NCBI GenBank assembly: GCA_003139855.1
Contig: PLGY01000036.1
Coordinates: 4,751-68,750, forward strand
Direction: 5' to 3'
Length of the DNA: 64,000 bases
From: Candidatus Methanoflorens stordalenmirensis
Lineage (GTDB): Archaea; Halobacteriota; Bog-38; Methanoflorentales; Methanoflorentaceae
Below, piece after piece: positions 9,467 through 18,643 of this stretch. The notes below the pieces were generated by a model that had not been told where the DNA came from, did no database searches, and saw nothing but the letters and a program-made list of their open reading frames with translations. Every line of letters begins with the position of its first letter. Positions within the stretch are counted from its first letter, which is position 1. Position numbers and translations under genes: made by a program.

Positions 9467-10393
9467 TCAGTGCAACCCCCACGCAGCTACCAAGAGCGCG
9501 TAAACGACGCTGACGGCCGCTACAAGATAAGGAAAAGACGAGTTGAACGTCCTCAACCGCTTTCGCACATTTGCAGGATCTGGTGCTCGGAACAGGGATA
9601 AGGCTGTAAAGAGCCCAATGCCCCCCCACAGTGCAATGGCAAAGAGGTAAGCGATACCGGCGGCCCCCAAAAGATAAGGAAAAGGCGATGTCGCGACCGA
9701 GAGGAGTAGAAAAAGCGCACCAGCAATCGCCGCCACGCGCACGCCGCGTTTAATGGCCAAGGTCGGATATCTAGCTTTTAAATCGCCGTCCACGGTCAGC
9801 ACATCCTTCAGCACGTTTAGGCCGATGGCGCCTGCAGCAATCATCGCGACAAACGAGAGAGAGGTAATGTTAATAGTCTTAAAAACGACTGCGCCAGCGA
9901 AAAGAGCTATAGTCGCTCCCAAGTATCCCATGACCAGGTTGCTAAGAAAGCCCGAAAGTCGCTTTACTACGCTTGGATACAACACGAAGAGGACAACGTT
10001 AACCGCGACAATTCCAAAAGCGACTGCGTTGATCACGGACGAAACGACTAGCCCCGCAAGAAAGGTCAGCGCGGAAAACTGCATAGCTCTAGACAGCGGG
10101 ATCTCGTTTGACGGAATCGCTCTTTCTGGATGGGTAAGCCGATCTGACTCACAATCAAAGTAATCATTAATAGCGGCACTTCCGGCAATTACTAGCGATA
10201 CGGATAGAACTGCCAAACCGATTGAACCCAAGTTGTAAAATCCTTTTTGGAACGTCAGGATCAAGAGCACGCAGAGAAGGCCGACCATGAGAATGTAAGG
10301 GACCCTGATTAGATTGATATATGCCCTCAATGTGGCATCGAATTGCATTTTTCTCAGATGCATCTTTAATTTGGCGTATAAGTACATTTTCAT
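9467..10393 (-). CDS. UbiA-family prenyltransferase
   Basis: NDYFDCESDRLTHPERAIPS and DVLTVDGDLKARYPTLAI (two Asp-rich motifs), multiple TM segments. Confidence 0.85.
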   Translation of the reverse strand: MKMYLYAKLKMHLRKMQFDATLRAYINLIRVPYILMVGLLCVLLILTFQKGFYNLGSIGLAVLSVSLVIAGSAAINDYFDCESDRLTHPERAIPSNEIPLSRAMQFSALTFLAGLVVSSVINAVAFGIVAVNVVLFVLYPSVVKRLSGFLSNLVMGYLGATIALFAGAVVFKTINITSLSFVAMIAAGAIGLNVLKDVLTVDGDLKARYPTLAIKRGVRVAAIAGALFLLLSVATSPFPYLLGAAGIAYLFAIALWGGIGLFTALSLFRAPDPANVRKRLRTFNSSFPYLVAAVSVVYALLVAAWGLH

Positions 10394-10625
10394 TCAGAAC
10401 TCGCTGCTCAGGCTGCGAATTGCTTCTACGGCCTTTCAGAGTCACATAAACGAAACCAAGTTTGAAACTCGTGGCCGTTGCCACTAGCCTAGTCAGAAAA
10501 ACCCGTGTATCAGCTCGATTATTCGAATCGCTCGATCTTGCAATGTGTTCTTATATCACAGTTTCGCGCTCTATCGTCGTCTCACGCGGTTGAGTCTTTC
10601 TCGCCAGTCTGGTTTAGATGTGACC

Positions 10626-10763
10626 GTGACGGCAAAGAAAACAAATGCCTGTTACTACAGCCTTCACATTGACTGCTTGAACGCAACCAGTCGCGATTGC
10701 AGAATGTGCGCCCACTTGACGCGCGGTGAACCACGTAGCTCAAGGGACGACTTACAGTGTTAG
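10626..10763 (+). pseudogene. Probable decayed member B of the small Cys-rich family
   Basis: ACYYSLHIDCLNATSRDCRMCAHLTRG; compared with copy C the ATG is ACG, the SD is degraded and the frame diverges after LTR. Confidence 0.5.
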
Positions 10764-11057
10764 GGCACACAACGAAAGAGCACGCTACGCATTAAGGCGC
10801 GACGGGCCGTCGTCTTTCGCACTAGGGGGGTTGTCCTCGCGTTCTCGTCCAGAAAGCGCCGCATTCGAAATCAAAGATCTGGATGCCACCCCGGAGTACA
10901 CCGCGTTATCGAAATCAGCGCGCACAAAGCCGGTTCAGCTTCGACCTGCAGGCTACCCAAGAGTGGCACAAACTTGTTGTCACACTTTCACACACAAAGC
11001 CTGCCTTACGCGGCCTTAAGAAACTTTCTTGCGCAGTCTAGTTTGGAGGTGACCGTG

Positions 11058-11438
11058 ATGGCAAATAGGGAACTAACGAAACTCAAAAGCGACATCGCCG
11101 TTATCGAACAGACGCTTCGCACCATAATTGAGACCGATCCCACGGTGACAGAGATCTTTGTGGAGAGCCCCAGCAATAGAGTGCCACCCCAACAGCCAAA
11201 CCAAGAACACGATGTGTGCTACTATGGACTCCGCGTCGGCTGTCCTAACGCAACGCTTCCCGATTGCCGAACGTGCGCAGATCGCTTGACCCGCGCCGTT
11301 GACCGGCTCGCGGGTTCGATGGCAGCCAACGACGGTGAAGCAGACCACAGCGGAAGCACGGCTTTGGGCGATGATGCCTCTGAGCATTCTTCATATCTGA
11401 GCGACACGCTGATCAGTTATTCGAAAGAGCGCAGCTGA
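11058..11438 (+). CDS. Small Cys-rich (putative zinc-ribbon-like) protein, family member C
   Basis: VCYYGLRVGCPNATLPDCRTCADRLTRAVDRL; GGAGGTGACC SD upstream; long N-terminal helical extension. Confidence 0.65.
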   Translation: MANRELTKLKSDIAVIEQTLRTIIETDPTVTEIFVESPSNRVPPQQPNQEHDVCYYGLRVGCPNATLPDCRTCADRLTRAVDRLAGSMAANDGEADHSGSTALGDDASEHSSYLSDTLISYSKERS

Positions 11439-11951
11439 ACTTCCACGTGCGGTGGCCGCATGTAACTTACCCAGGCCACGTGCTAAATTGCAGGTTAGAC
11501 CGCAGACTTTGACGGAGTCTTGGCGCCTATACCTGGCCGAAACAAGAGCGGTTCAGCTAACGGGCGAGGTAACATTATCGCGACTCGAGGATCCGAATAC
11601 GTTTGATTTTGCAACACGCGTGTGCTAGTCATATTAACATCGATCACCTCGTCTCGAGGAACAACGCTCAGCGTCGACAACTTTTTTGATTGGAACAACA
11701 TCCCTACTGTCAACCCGCGAAAATGTAAGCTCGCACATATTGATGCTACGATCGTCGATTTATCAAGCGTGGAGCCACGCAGCTTCGATCACCGCGGCCT
11801 GCCCAAGAATCACGCGTCGCGACGAGTGACGCGGCTGCCGTGACGTAACGCTTGTAACGTCGCCGTGGTACCTTTGACACGAAAAACACGCGAGCAGGAA
11901 AGCAAAACGCAGGTCAAGCGCCGCGATGAATTGCAGAAGGGAGGTAAACGT

Positions 11952-13520
11952 ATGTCAACTGGTATTGTGCTCGGCGGCGGGGGAACCCTCGGCGATTTCC
12001 AAGTCGGAGCACTCAAGTATCTGTATGAAAAGGGAATTTTGCCAGATATTAAGTGCGTTTGTGGCACGTCAATCGGTGCCATCAACGCGGCGATCGTTGC
12101 TACTGGTGAGGACTGCGACGAGAAGCTGGAAAGCTACTGGTATAATGAAGTCAAAACTCGAGTAGATCTGATTCCGCAGCACGAATGGTCCGAAGACCTA
12201 GCCCCCTTACTAAACACCGTCGTCGACGGTGCAGTAGGTTCGTGGGTTTGCACGATGGGGGGCCTCTTGCACGACTCAAACCTCCAGCTATTGGGGGACG
12301 TTTCGAGCGCCGTCAAAGATTTTGAAGAGATGACCAAGATCGTTAAAGCTAACCGCTCGCTCTACACGGCCAAACGCCTTGAAAAGAAGATGAGGGAGGA
12401 GGTTGAAGATCTAGACAAAGCCCTTACGTCAGAAATAGCATTCCGTCTTTACGCTACAGATCTCAAGACAGGAGCGTACACCTGCTTCTATAATAGGTCG
12501 TGCGACACCGATCGCGACAAAGACAACAAGGGCGATAAAGTAAACATACTGTGTGAATCACGAGAGAAGCTTATTAAGGCCGCCCTAGCATCAGCAGCAG
12601 TCCCGGCGATATTTCCCCCCGTCGAGGTGGACGGCAGCTGGTATATTGATGGCTCTGCTCGGGAAGTCGTCCCCATCCGAGGAGCGATAGACTGTGGCGC
12701 CGACACGATCTTTGCCATTCTTTGTTTCCCGCGCCTCACTCGAGACCGCGAAGATTCGGTTGTAGATTACCCCACGCAGGATTGGACCACGAGTAGTCTG
12801 TTTGACATACGGACGGAAGACTTTAGCACGAACTGCATGGACTGGAGCACCAACGGTGATCGTGACCTCCTCGACATAGCAAATCGGGCGGCCGCGATTG
12901 TTCTTGACGAAATCACCAACCGCGATCTGGCAGAGGCGCAGCAAAGCGAGCGACCTGTAGAACTTACCGTCATTGATCCCTTCATTCCCGTTCACGGGCT
13001 TGCCGAGCTGAATATCGGCCTCATTAAGATCAATATGGACCAAGGCTTTATGCGGGCTTTCGACGAGGTCGGCGCTCCCAAGACGCGACGCACGCGATGC
13101 AGACAACTGACAAAAGAGATCACATCACAACGCGTAGCGATCTGGAGAAACGAACATGCGCTCATCAAGCAATGGGCAGAATCAACAGAGCAATTGCCGC
13201 TGGAAGGCACCCGACTGGTGCATATGTTTCATCTAACGCCTATCCTTCGGCTTTTGGATGACAGAGACGTGGTTGACACAAATATTCTACGCACAATCCG
13301 CCAGCAAAAAAGAGATCTAAAGCCCTTTATTAAGGAGCGTTTGAAAATCGCTGACAGTCGCGACTCATTTCCTGATGATTATAAAGACCTGTATCTGCAG
13401 TGGGAACGTCACGACCTGAGCCATGAAATGAAGAACATACCGCTTCCGTCGACTCCGTGGGATCGCCTCGACCTTGGCCACTTGGGTGCCGCAGTCATCC
13501 CAGAAGAAAAGCCGCCGTAG
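11952..13520 (+). CDS. Patatin-like phospholipase family protein
   Basis: GIVLGGGGTLGDFQVGALKYLYEKG, CGTSIGAINAA (GxSxG), YIDGS...PIRGAIDCGADTIFAI. Confidence 0.85.
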   Translation: MSTGIVLGGGGTLGDFQVGALKYLYEKGILPDIKCVCGTSIGAINAAIVATGEDCDEKLESYWYNEVKTRVDLIPQHEWSEDLAPLLNTVVDGAVGSWVCTMGGLLHDSNLQLLGDVSSAVKDFEEMTKIVKANRSLYTAKRLEKKMREEVEDLDKALTSEIAFRLYATDLKTGAYTCFYNRSCDTDRDKDNKGDKVNILCESREKLIKAALASAAVPAIFPPVEVDGSWYIDGSAREVVPIRGAIDCGADTIFAILCFPRLTRDREDSVVDYPTQDWTTSSLFDIRTEDFSTNCMDWSTNGDRDLLDIANRAAAIVLDEITNRDLAEAQQSERPVELTVIDPFIPVHGLAELNIGLIKINMDQGFMRAFDEVGAPKTRRTRCRQLTKEITSQRVAIWRNEHALIKQWAESTEQLPLEGTRLVHMFHLTPILRLLDDRDVVDTNILRTIRQQKRDLKPFIKERLKIADSRDSFPDDYKDLYLQWERHDLSHEMKNIPLPSTPWDRLDLGHLGAAVIPEEKPP

Positions 13521-13889
13521 CCGCTCGCAAATGACTCTGACGTGCTGGGATTCTGAAGTCGCATGAAGAGGTCGTTGAAACAACTAAGGCAGCAGCCCAA
13601 CGATCGATCTCGATTTGATCGCGTGAGCTTTTCCGCAAGGCTTGCCGACGACATTTCAAGCGGTTTTTCACGCGTCCGATTAACCTCGCCTCCCAAGCTC
13701 AGGATGATCTTTGCACAGCGCCTTTTTCAGAAAAAACTGTTAAGAATCCTATCACATCAAAAGTCTCTTATATAGACCCTTTCGATCTTTTGTGCTGGGG
13801 CCCTCACAAAACAGCTATCGCCTTTGCCGCAAAAAAGAGATGTAGTCGCAGCAAGACCCCTATCGGTCGGGATGCGCGAGCGGAACAGC

Positions 13890-14492
13890 ATGACGCACAC
13901 CGTGCTCAAAGTCGGAGGGAGCTTAATTGAGGTCGCCTCGAACTTGATTGCCTGCCTGAGTGCTGCTCACGTGGACGCGCTCGTGGTGCCAGGCGGTGGA
14001 CCATTTGCACAGACTGTCCGGCGCTATGGAGACCGCGTCGATGATGCGACTGCTCATTGGATGGCCATTTTAGCAATGAATCAATATGGCTTCTACCTGG
14101 GCACGTCCGGAGCGACATTGGTTGAAGATCTGGGTGCGCTTGTGCCGGGGATTTGCATTCTGTTGCCGTTCAAAATTATGTATGAGCGTGATCCGTTGCC
14201 ACACTCGTGGGAGGCTACTAGCGACTCCATCGCGTGTTGGGTTGCCTACGAACTTCACGCCGATCTCGTCATAGCAACCGATGTCGACGGAATTTTCTCA
14301 GCGAAAGGGATGACTTCGCGCATCGCTGCCAACGAGCTTACATCGCAAACGTGCGTCGATGCGTTCCTCCCTCAGCTTTTAGAAAAGTACAGCTTGAATT
14401 GCACCATTGTAAACGGTCGCCACTTTGAACGCGTCATCGCGGCTATCCAGCGACGCAGTACGATCGGCACGACGATCATTGGACGAAAATAG
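13890..14492 (+). CDS. mfnE: Amino acid kinase family, [5-(aminomethyl)furan-3-yl]methyl phosphate kinase-like (methanofuran biosynthesis)
   Basis: TVLKVGGSLIEVA, VVPGGGPFAQTVRRYG, LPHSWEATSDSIACWVA, DLVIATDVDGIF. Confidence 0.78.
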   Translation: MTHTVLKVGGSLIEVASNLIACLSAAHVDALVVPGGGPFAQTVRRYGDRVDDATAHWMAILAMNQYGFYLGTSGATLVEDLGALVPGICILLPFKIMYERDPLPHSWEATSDSIACWVAYELHADLVIATDVDGIFSAKGMTSRIAANELTSQTCVDAFLPQLLEKYSLNCTIVNGRHFERVIAAIQRRSTIGTTIIGRK

Positions 14493-14577
14493 TTTATAAA
14501 GGCGTCGCAGTACTGTAAAAGTAGCCAACACGAGCAAGGTTCACTCATCATTGAACCGCGCAAAGAGAAGTGAAAGA

Positions 14578-14733
14578 ATGGAGAAGACGTACATATGGTG
14601 CGGGACTCGAATAACAAGGGTTAACGCCACAGCGTACCCGTGCCCCTCGTGCGGCGAGATAATCGCGCGATGCAAGAGGTGCAAGAAGTTGAGCAATCCG
14701 TACCGGTGTTCATGTGGTTTTGGAGGCCCTTAG
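14578..14733 (+). CDS. Small zinc-ribbon protein upstream of aEF1B
   Basis: CPSCGEIIARCKRCKKLSNPYRCSCGFGGP; conserved archaeal pairing with EF1-beta. Confidence 0.8.
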   Translation: MEKTYIWCGTRITRVNATAYPCPSCGEIIARCKRCKKLSNPYRCSCGFGGP

Positions 14734-15003
14734 ATGGGAGAAGTAGCCGCACAGATAAAGATAATGCCCAACGGCCCCGACGCTGACCTTAAGGACCTAA
14801 GGACTCGAATTGAATCCCAGGTCGCCCATTACGGACGCATCCACAGCTGCGAAGTGCAGCCGATAGCGTTTGGGCTTAAAGCGCTGCTGATCACCGTCAT
14901 CGTTGAGGACAAAGAGGGCGGAACTGAAGCGGTCGAAGCGTCCCTGTCGGCAATCGACGAGGTAGAAAGCGTTCAAGTCGTAGCGGTAACCCGAATGCTG
15001 TGA
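14734..15003 (+). CDS. Elongation factor 1-beta
   Basis: MGEVAAQIKIMPNGPDADLKDLRTRI ... IDEVESVQVVAVTRML. Confidence 0.9.
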   Translation: MGEVAAQIKIMPNGPDADLKDLRTRIESQVAHYGRIHSCEVQPIAFGLKALLITVIVEDKEGGTEAVEASLSAIDEVESVQVVAVTRML

Positions 15004-15029
15004 CGCCGTCGGTACTGCGTACGCGAGAA

Positions 15030-15113
15030 TGCACCGACCGGGATTCGAACCCGGGTTGTGGGCTTTCTTCACGCGTTGGAAGGCCCAAGTCATAGCCACT
15101 AGACCATCGGTGC
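15030..15113 (-). tRNA. tRNA-Gly(TCC) with 12-nt intron (15065-15076)
   Basis: GCACCGA...TCGGTGC-A acceptor; anticodon stem TGGGC/GCCCA enclosing CTTCCA[ACGCGTGAAGAA]A; T arm CCGGGTTCGAATCCCGG. Confidence 0.88.
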
Positions 15114-15172
15114 GCGACGCAAAACTACTTTAACAGAACGTATATTAATGCTTTGCACGGCGTGCTTAGAAA

Positions 15173-15469
15173 ATGTCCCGACGACGAAAAAAGAAAGAGA
15201 TTATCAACGACATCGTTTCGCAGCGCATAGACCGCTTGTTCGAAGCGGCCGCCACAGAGTTTCCGGCGCACGCGCAGCGAAGCGATCGCTATGTCGAGCT
15301 TGTTCGGCGACTGGCAACCAGGTACCGGGTGCCACTCGGAAAAAAGAAGATGCGTTTTTGCAGAAGCTGTGGGACGTATTTCGTCTACGGAGCGAACGCA
15401 CGCGTGCGCATAAAAGACAAACGTACCGTTATAACGTGCTTAAAGTGCGGTGACCTGAGGCGCTATTGA
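15173..15469 (+). CDS. rnp4: RNase P protein component 4 (Rpp21/Rnp4)
   Basis: RRLATRYRVPLGKKKMRFCRSCGTYFVYGANARVRI...VITCLKCGDLRRY. Confidence 0.88.
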   Translation: MSRRRKKKEIINDIVSQRIDRLFEAAATEFPAHAQRSDRYVELVRRLATRYRVPLGKKKMRFCRSCGTYFVYGANARVRIKDKRTVITCLKCGDLRRY

Positions 15470-15488
15470 ACCGCAATCCAAAACACAC

Positions 15489-15809
15489 ATGATCAAAAGT
15501 GACATGCAAAAACTTAAGGCACTCTCAGCAGAGCTTATACCGACCCTCTGGATCGGCAAGAACGGCGCAAACGATTCGATCGTACTCGAACTGCGACGTC
15601 AACTCAAGCTGCAGAAGATGGTCAAAGTAAAGATGCTTAAGGCCGCCTTGTTCGAATCAAGTCGGGAAGTGATCGCGCACGAACTCGAGCACACCTCGGG
15701 TGCACGATTGGTCGATTTGAAAGGTGCCACCGCTGTGTATCTTTCGCCGTACCGCATCAAAAAAACGGCTCAAAACGACATTGCGCATCAGAGAAAAGGA
15801 TATAAGTAA
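15489..15809 (+). CDS. YhbY/CRM-domain RNA-binding protein
   Basis: PTLWIGKNGANDSIVLELRRQLKLQKMVKVKML ... GATAVYLSPYRI. Confidence 0.85.
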   Translation: MIKSDMQKLKALSAELIPTLWIGKNGANDSIVLELRRQLKLQKMVKVKMLKAALFESSREVIAHELEHTSGARLVDLKGATAVYLSPYRIKKTAQNDIAHQRKGYK

Positions 15810-15861
15810 AAAAAACGTAAAGACGCTTGATTCCAGTAGAGAAGTCCAATTAGGAGATTAA

Positions 15862-16281
15862 ATGACGACGCTGTACGATGTTCCTGCAAATAAACTGATC
15901 GAACTTACTGCAACGAAGCTGAAGAGCGACGAACGATTAGCCCCCCCAGAATGGTCGTCGTGGGTAAAGACGGGGGTGCACAGGGAGCACCCGCCGCAGA
16001 ACGATGACTGGTGGTATGTCCGCTGCGCCGCGCTGTTGCGACGCATCGCGATGGACGGCCCCGTTGGCACGCAACGACTCCGCTCAGTCTACGGGGGCAA
16101 AACCGACAACTCGTCAGCACCTGCGCGGTTTGTCAAAGGGAGCGGCTCAATAATTCGAAAAGCGATGCAACAGCTTGAGAGCGCGGGGTTCGTTAAGACG
16201 ACCCCAAAAGGTCGCGAGATCTCGTCACAAGGCAGATCGTTCCTCGACAACAATGCGTATGAGCTCGCACAAAGCGCATAG
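15862..16281 (+). CDS. rps19e: Ribosomal protein S19e
   Basis: [17 protein letters not shown]...[41 protein letters not shown]. Confidence 0.95.
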   Translation: MTTLYDVPANKLIELTATKLKSDERLAPPEWSSWVKTGVHREHPPQNDDWWYVRCAALLRRIAMDGPVGTQRLRSVYGGKTDNSSAPARFVKGSGSIIRKAMQQLESAGFVKTTPKGREISSQGRSFLDNNAYELAQSA

Positions 16282-16302
16282 GCCACCCGGAGTGTGAGGA
16301 TT

Positions 16303-16632
16303 ATGGATGATGACCTTGAACAAATACGGAGGCGACGCCTCGAACAACTCCAAGCCCAGCAGAGCGGAATGCAAGGGCCGTCTACGGAAGAGGTAGAACA
16401 GGCACAGGCGCGGAAAAGCGCCTTGCTGCGACAGGTACTCACCCCCGAAGGTAGGGAACGGCTGAACAGCATTCGACTGACGCGTCCCGACTTTGCCGAC
16501 TCAGTGGAGTCGCAGCTACTCGCCTTGTACCAAAGTGGCAGGCTCACGGGAACGATAACTGACGAACAGCTTAAGCAACTCCTTAAACAAATTGCCCCCA
16601 AGAAGCAGAACATACGCATCACGCGCAGATGA
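16303..16632 (+). CDS. DNA-binding protein, PDCD5 family
   Basis: DDLEQIRRRRLEQLQAQQ ... LLRQVLTPEGRERLNSIRLTRPDFADSVESQLLALYQSG. Confidence 0.92.
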   Translation: MDDDLEQIRRRRLEQLQAQQSGMQGPSTEEVEQAQARKSALLRQVLTPEGRERLNSIRLTRPDFADSVESQLLALYQSGRLTGTITDEQLKQLLKQIAPKKQNIRITRR

Positions 16633-17216
16633 AGGTCGGCATTTTGTTCAGCGGCGGCAAGGATAGCGCGCTCGCAGCTATTCTCCTCAGCCCTTTTGCG
16701 CAAATTGAGCTCGCTACAGTATCTTTCGGAATTGTGCCAAATGACGCCGCGTCAGTGGCGCGCGTACTCGGTTTTCCCCACGTGATAATCGGCCTTGAGG
16801 CGGCCCTCGCAACGGCCACCGTCGACGCGATGATCGAGGACGGATACCCCAACAGAGGCATCAACCACCTGCACAAAACGGCGCTCGAACGCGCCGCCGC
16901 ACGCTATCAGGTAGTCGCCGACGGCACGCGCCGAGACGACAAGGCGCCGCTCCTGAACGTGCGTGAGGCTCGAAGTTTGGAAGATCGCTCAGCGATCGAC
17001 TACGTGCGGCCGCTCCTCGGCTACGGGCGAAGGGCGATCGACGCACTTGCCGACGCGCACCTCGAGGTCACGTACGGGGAGTGCATCTCGTTTGACTACG
17101 AGGTCGAATTGCGTAGAGTTATGGAGAGTTCGTACGGCTCCGAGGCCGTGGAGGCCGTTTTCCCTCAAGAACACATCCAGTCAAGGGTCACAGGACGAAA
17201 AAGCGTGGTTTTTTGA
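16629..17216 (+). CDS. Adenine nucleotide alpha-hydrolase / PP-loop ATPase family protein
   Basis: VGILFSGGKDSALAAILL PP-loop motif. Confidence 0.75.
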   Translation: MKVGILFSGGKDSALAAILLSPFAQIELATVSFGIVPNDAASVARVLGFPHVIIGLEAALATATVDAMIEDGYPNRGINHLHKTALERAAARYQVVADGTRRDDKAPLLNVREARSLEDRSAIDYVRPLLGYGRRAIDALADAHLEVTYGECISFDYEVELRRVMESSYGSEAVEAVFPQEHIQSRVTGRKSVVF

Positions 17217-17327
17217 GCCGTATTGGCGTAAACCATTATTAACGATGAAATGTAATAGGCTACTCTGATCGCGAGGATGTTTGAAAATGCCGAGCAATCC
17301 GCCGAGATCCGCAACAGAGGGACTGTA

Positions 17328-17480
17328 ATGAGCAAAGTAACTAAGGGGAAAAAGAAGCGACTCGCAAAAGCCACAAGTCAAAATAGGCGCGTGCCGGCTT
17401 GGGTTACGGTACGTTCAAACCGCAACGTGACGACCCATCCAAAAAGGCGGCACTGGAGACGCGGTCATCTCAAGGTGTGA
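17328..17480 (+). CDS. rpl39e: Ribosomal protein L39e
   Basis: [50 protein letters not shown]. Confidence 0.95.
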   Translation: MSKVTKGKKKRLAKATSQNRRVPAWVTVRSNRNVTTHPKRRHWRRGHLKV

Positions 17481-17486
17481 TCATTC

Positions 17487-17768
17487 ATGGCGAAAGACAC
17501 GAAGGTGGAAGAAGAACGGGTGTATACCATACCACTGCGAGCGGTGAAACATACGCCCAGGTGGAGACGCAGCAAAAAGGCGATGTCGGAAATTCGTCAG
17601 TACCTCGCCCACCATTTGAGCGCCGAAGAAGATAAAGTCAAGCTTGATCCCTCGATCAACAAAAAAGTCTGGGAGAGAGGTTCGAGCAATCCGCCGAATA
17701 AGATCACCGTCCGGGCGATGAAGTTCGACGATGGTGTCGTCGAGGCAGAACTCGCGGCCGAATCGTGA
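17487..17768 (+). CDS. rpl31e: Ribosomal protein L31e
   Basis: ERVYTIPLRAVKHTPRWRRSKKAMSEIRQYLAHHL ... LDPSINKKVWERGSSNPPNKITVRAM. Confidence 0.95.
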   Translation: MAKDTKVEEERVYTIPLRAVKHTPRWRRSKKAMSEIRQYLAHHLSAEEDKVKLDPSINKKVWERGSSNPPNKITVRAMKFDDGVVEAELAAES

Positions 17769-17811
17769 TGTTCGTGTTCGCAAAAAGAAACCCACCTCTA
17801 GAGGATCCATC

Positions 17812-18480
17812 GTGGTCAAGCGCATCTCGATAGACGGAAGCGCCGTGCTCGGCGTCTTTGCTGTGTGTACCGAAGAGTTCTTGCTTAGTGCGCCAGCGCC
17901 TACCGAGGAGGAGCAACTCAACTTCCTGCAGGAGCTGGACGTGACCTCCGTCCCACTCCTCATAGGCTCGAGCGCGGTCGTCGGATCGCTCGTCGCTGGA
18001 AACTCGAACGGATTTGTCGTTTCAAATAACGCGCTCAAGCACGAGATCGCACAGCTCAAGGCGAGTTGCGGAGGATTGCCTGTGCGAAAGCTCCCCGGCA
18101 GGATCAATGCCGCTGGGAACGTCATCCTCGCAAACGATACCGCAGCGCTGATCCATCCCAACCTAATCGCTCGAGCCGAACGAGTCATTTCTGAGGCCTT
18201 AGGAGTGGACGTGCAGCGCGGAACGGTCGCCGGACTGAAGACGGTGGGAATGGCTGCGTGCGCAACGAACAAAGGCGTTTTGGCGCATCCAAAAGCGACA
18301 GAGGGAGAGCTTTCGAAGCTGGACGACACCTTCAGCGTTCCCGTCAACATCGGCACCGTGAACTATGGATCACCGCTCGTGGGATCTTCACTTCTTGCAA
18401 ACACAAAGGGCTACGTCGTAGGCCTAGAGACGACAGGAATAGAGCTCGGGCGGATAGAGGACTCGTTAGGGTTTCTGTAG
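17812..18480 (+). CDS. eif6: Translation initiation factor aIF6
   Basis: IF6 repeats (VPLLIGSSAVVGSLVAGNSNGFVVSN, VGTLNYG-like, LLANTKGYVVG); likely GTG start at 17812. Confidence 0.92.
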   Translation: MVKRISIDGSAVLGVFAVCTEEFLLSAPAPTEEEQLNFLQELDVTSVPLLIGSSAVVGSLVAGNSNGFVVSNNALKHEIAQLKASCGGLPVRKLPGRINAAGNVILANDTAALIHPNLIARAERVISEALGVDVQRGTVAGLKTVGMAACATNKGVLAHPKATEGELSKLDDTFSVPVNIGTVNYGSPLVGSSLLANTKGYVVGLETTGIELGRIEDSLGFL

Positions 18481-18643
18481 CCTTTAGACCGTCACAAACG
18501 CCGTGCTCGTCAGTTTGGATAGCTATTTAACAGATAACCTCGCGAATAACTCAATGATCGAGGATCCTCGGCAGTGAGGACGTCGACCTCATGTGCGCAC
18601 GCCCAATGCGCTTATCACACGCTGATTAACGGATGGTGTAACT

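Noticed and set aside
17797-17808. TCTAGAGGATCC, identical to the XbaI-BamHI part of a common cloning polylinker
   Set aside because: Flanked on both sides by contiguous ribosomal/IF6 operon sequence; AGAGGAT can serve as SD for the GTG start at 17812, so chance similarity is more likely than vector
18553-18635. C/D box sRNA-like pattern (TGAT...TGAG...CTGA) upstream of the L18a/LX gene
   Set aside because: Boxes are imperfect, terminal stem not evident, and no guide target could be checked
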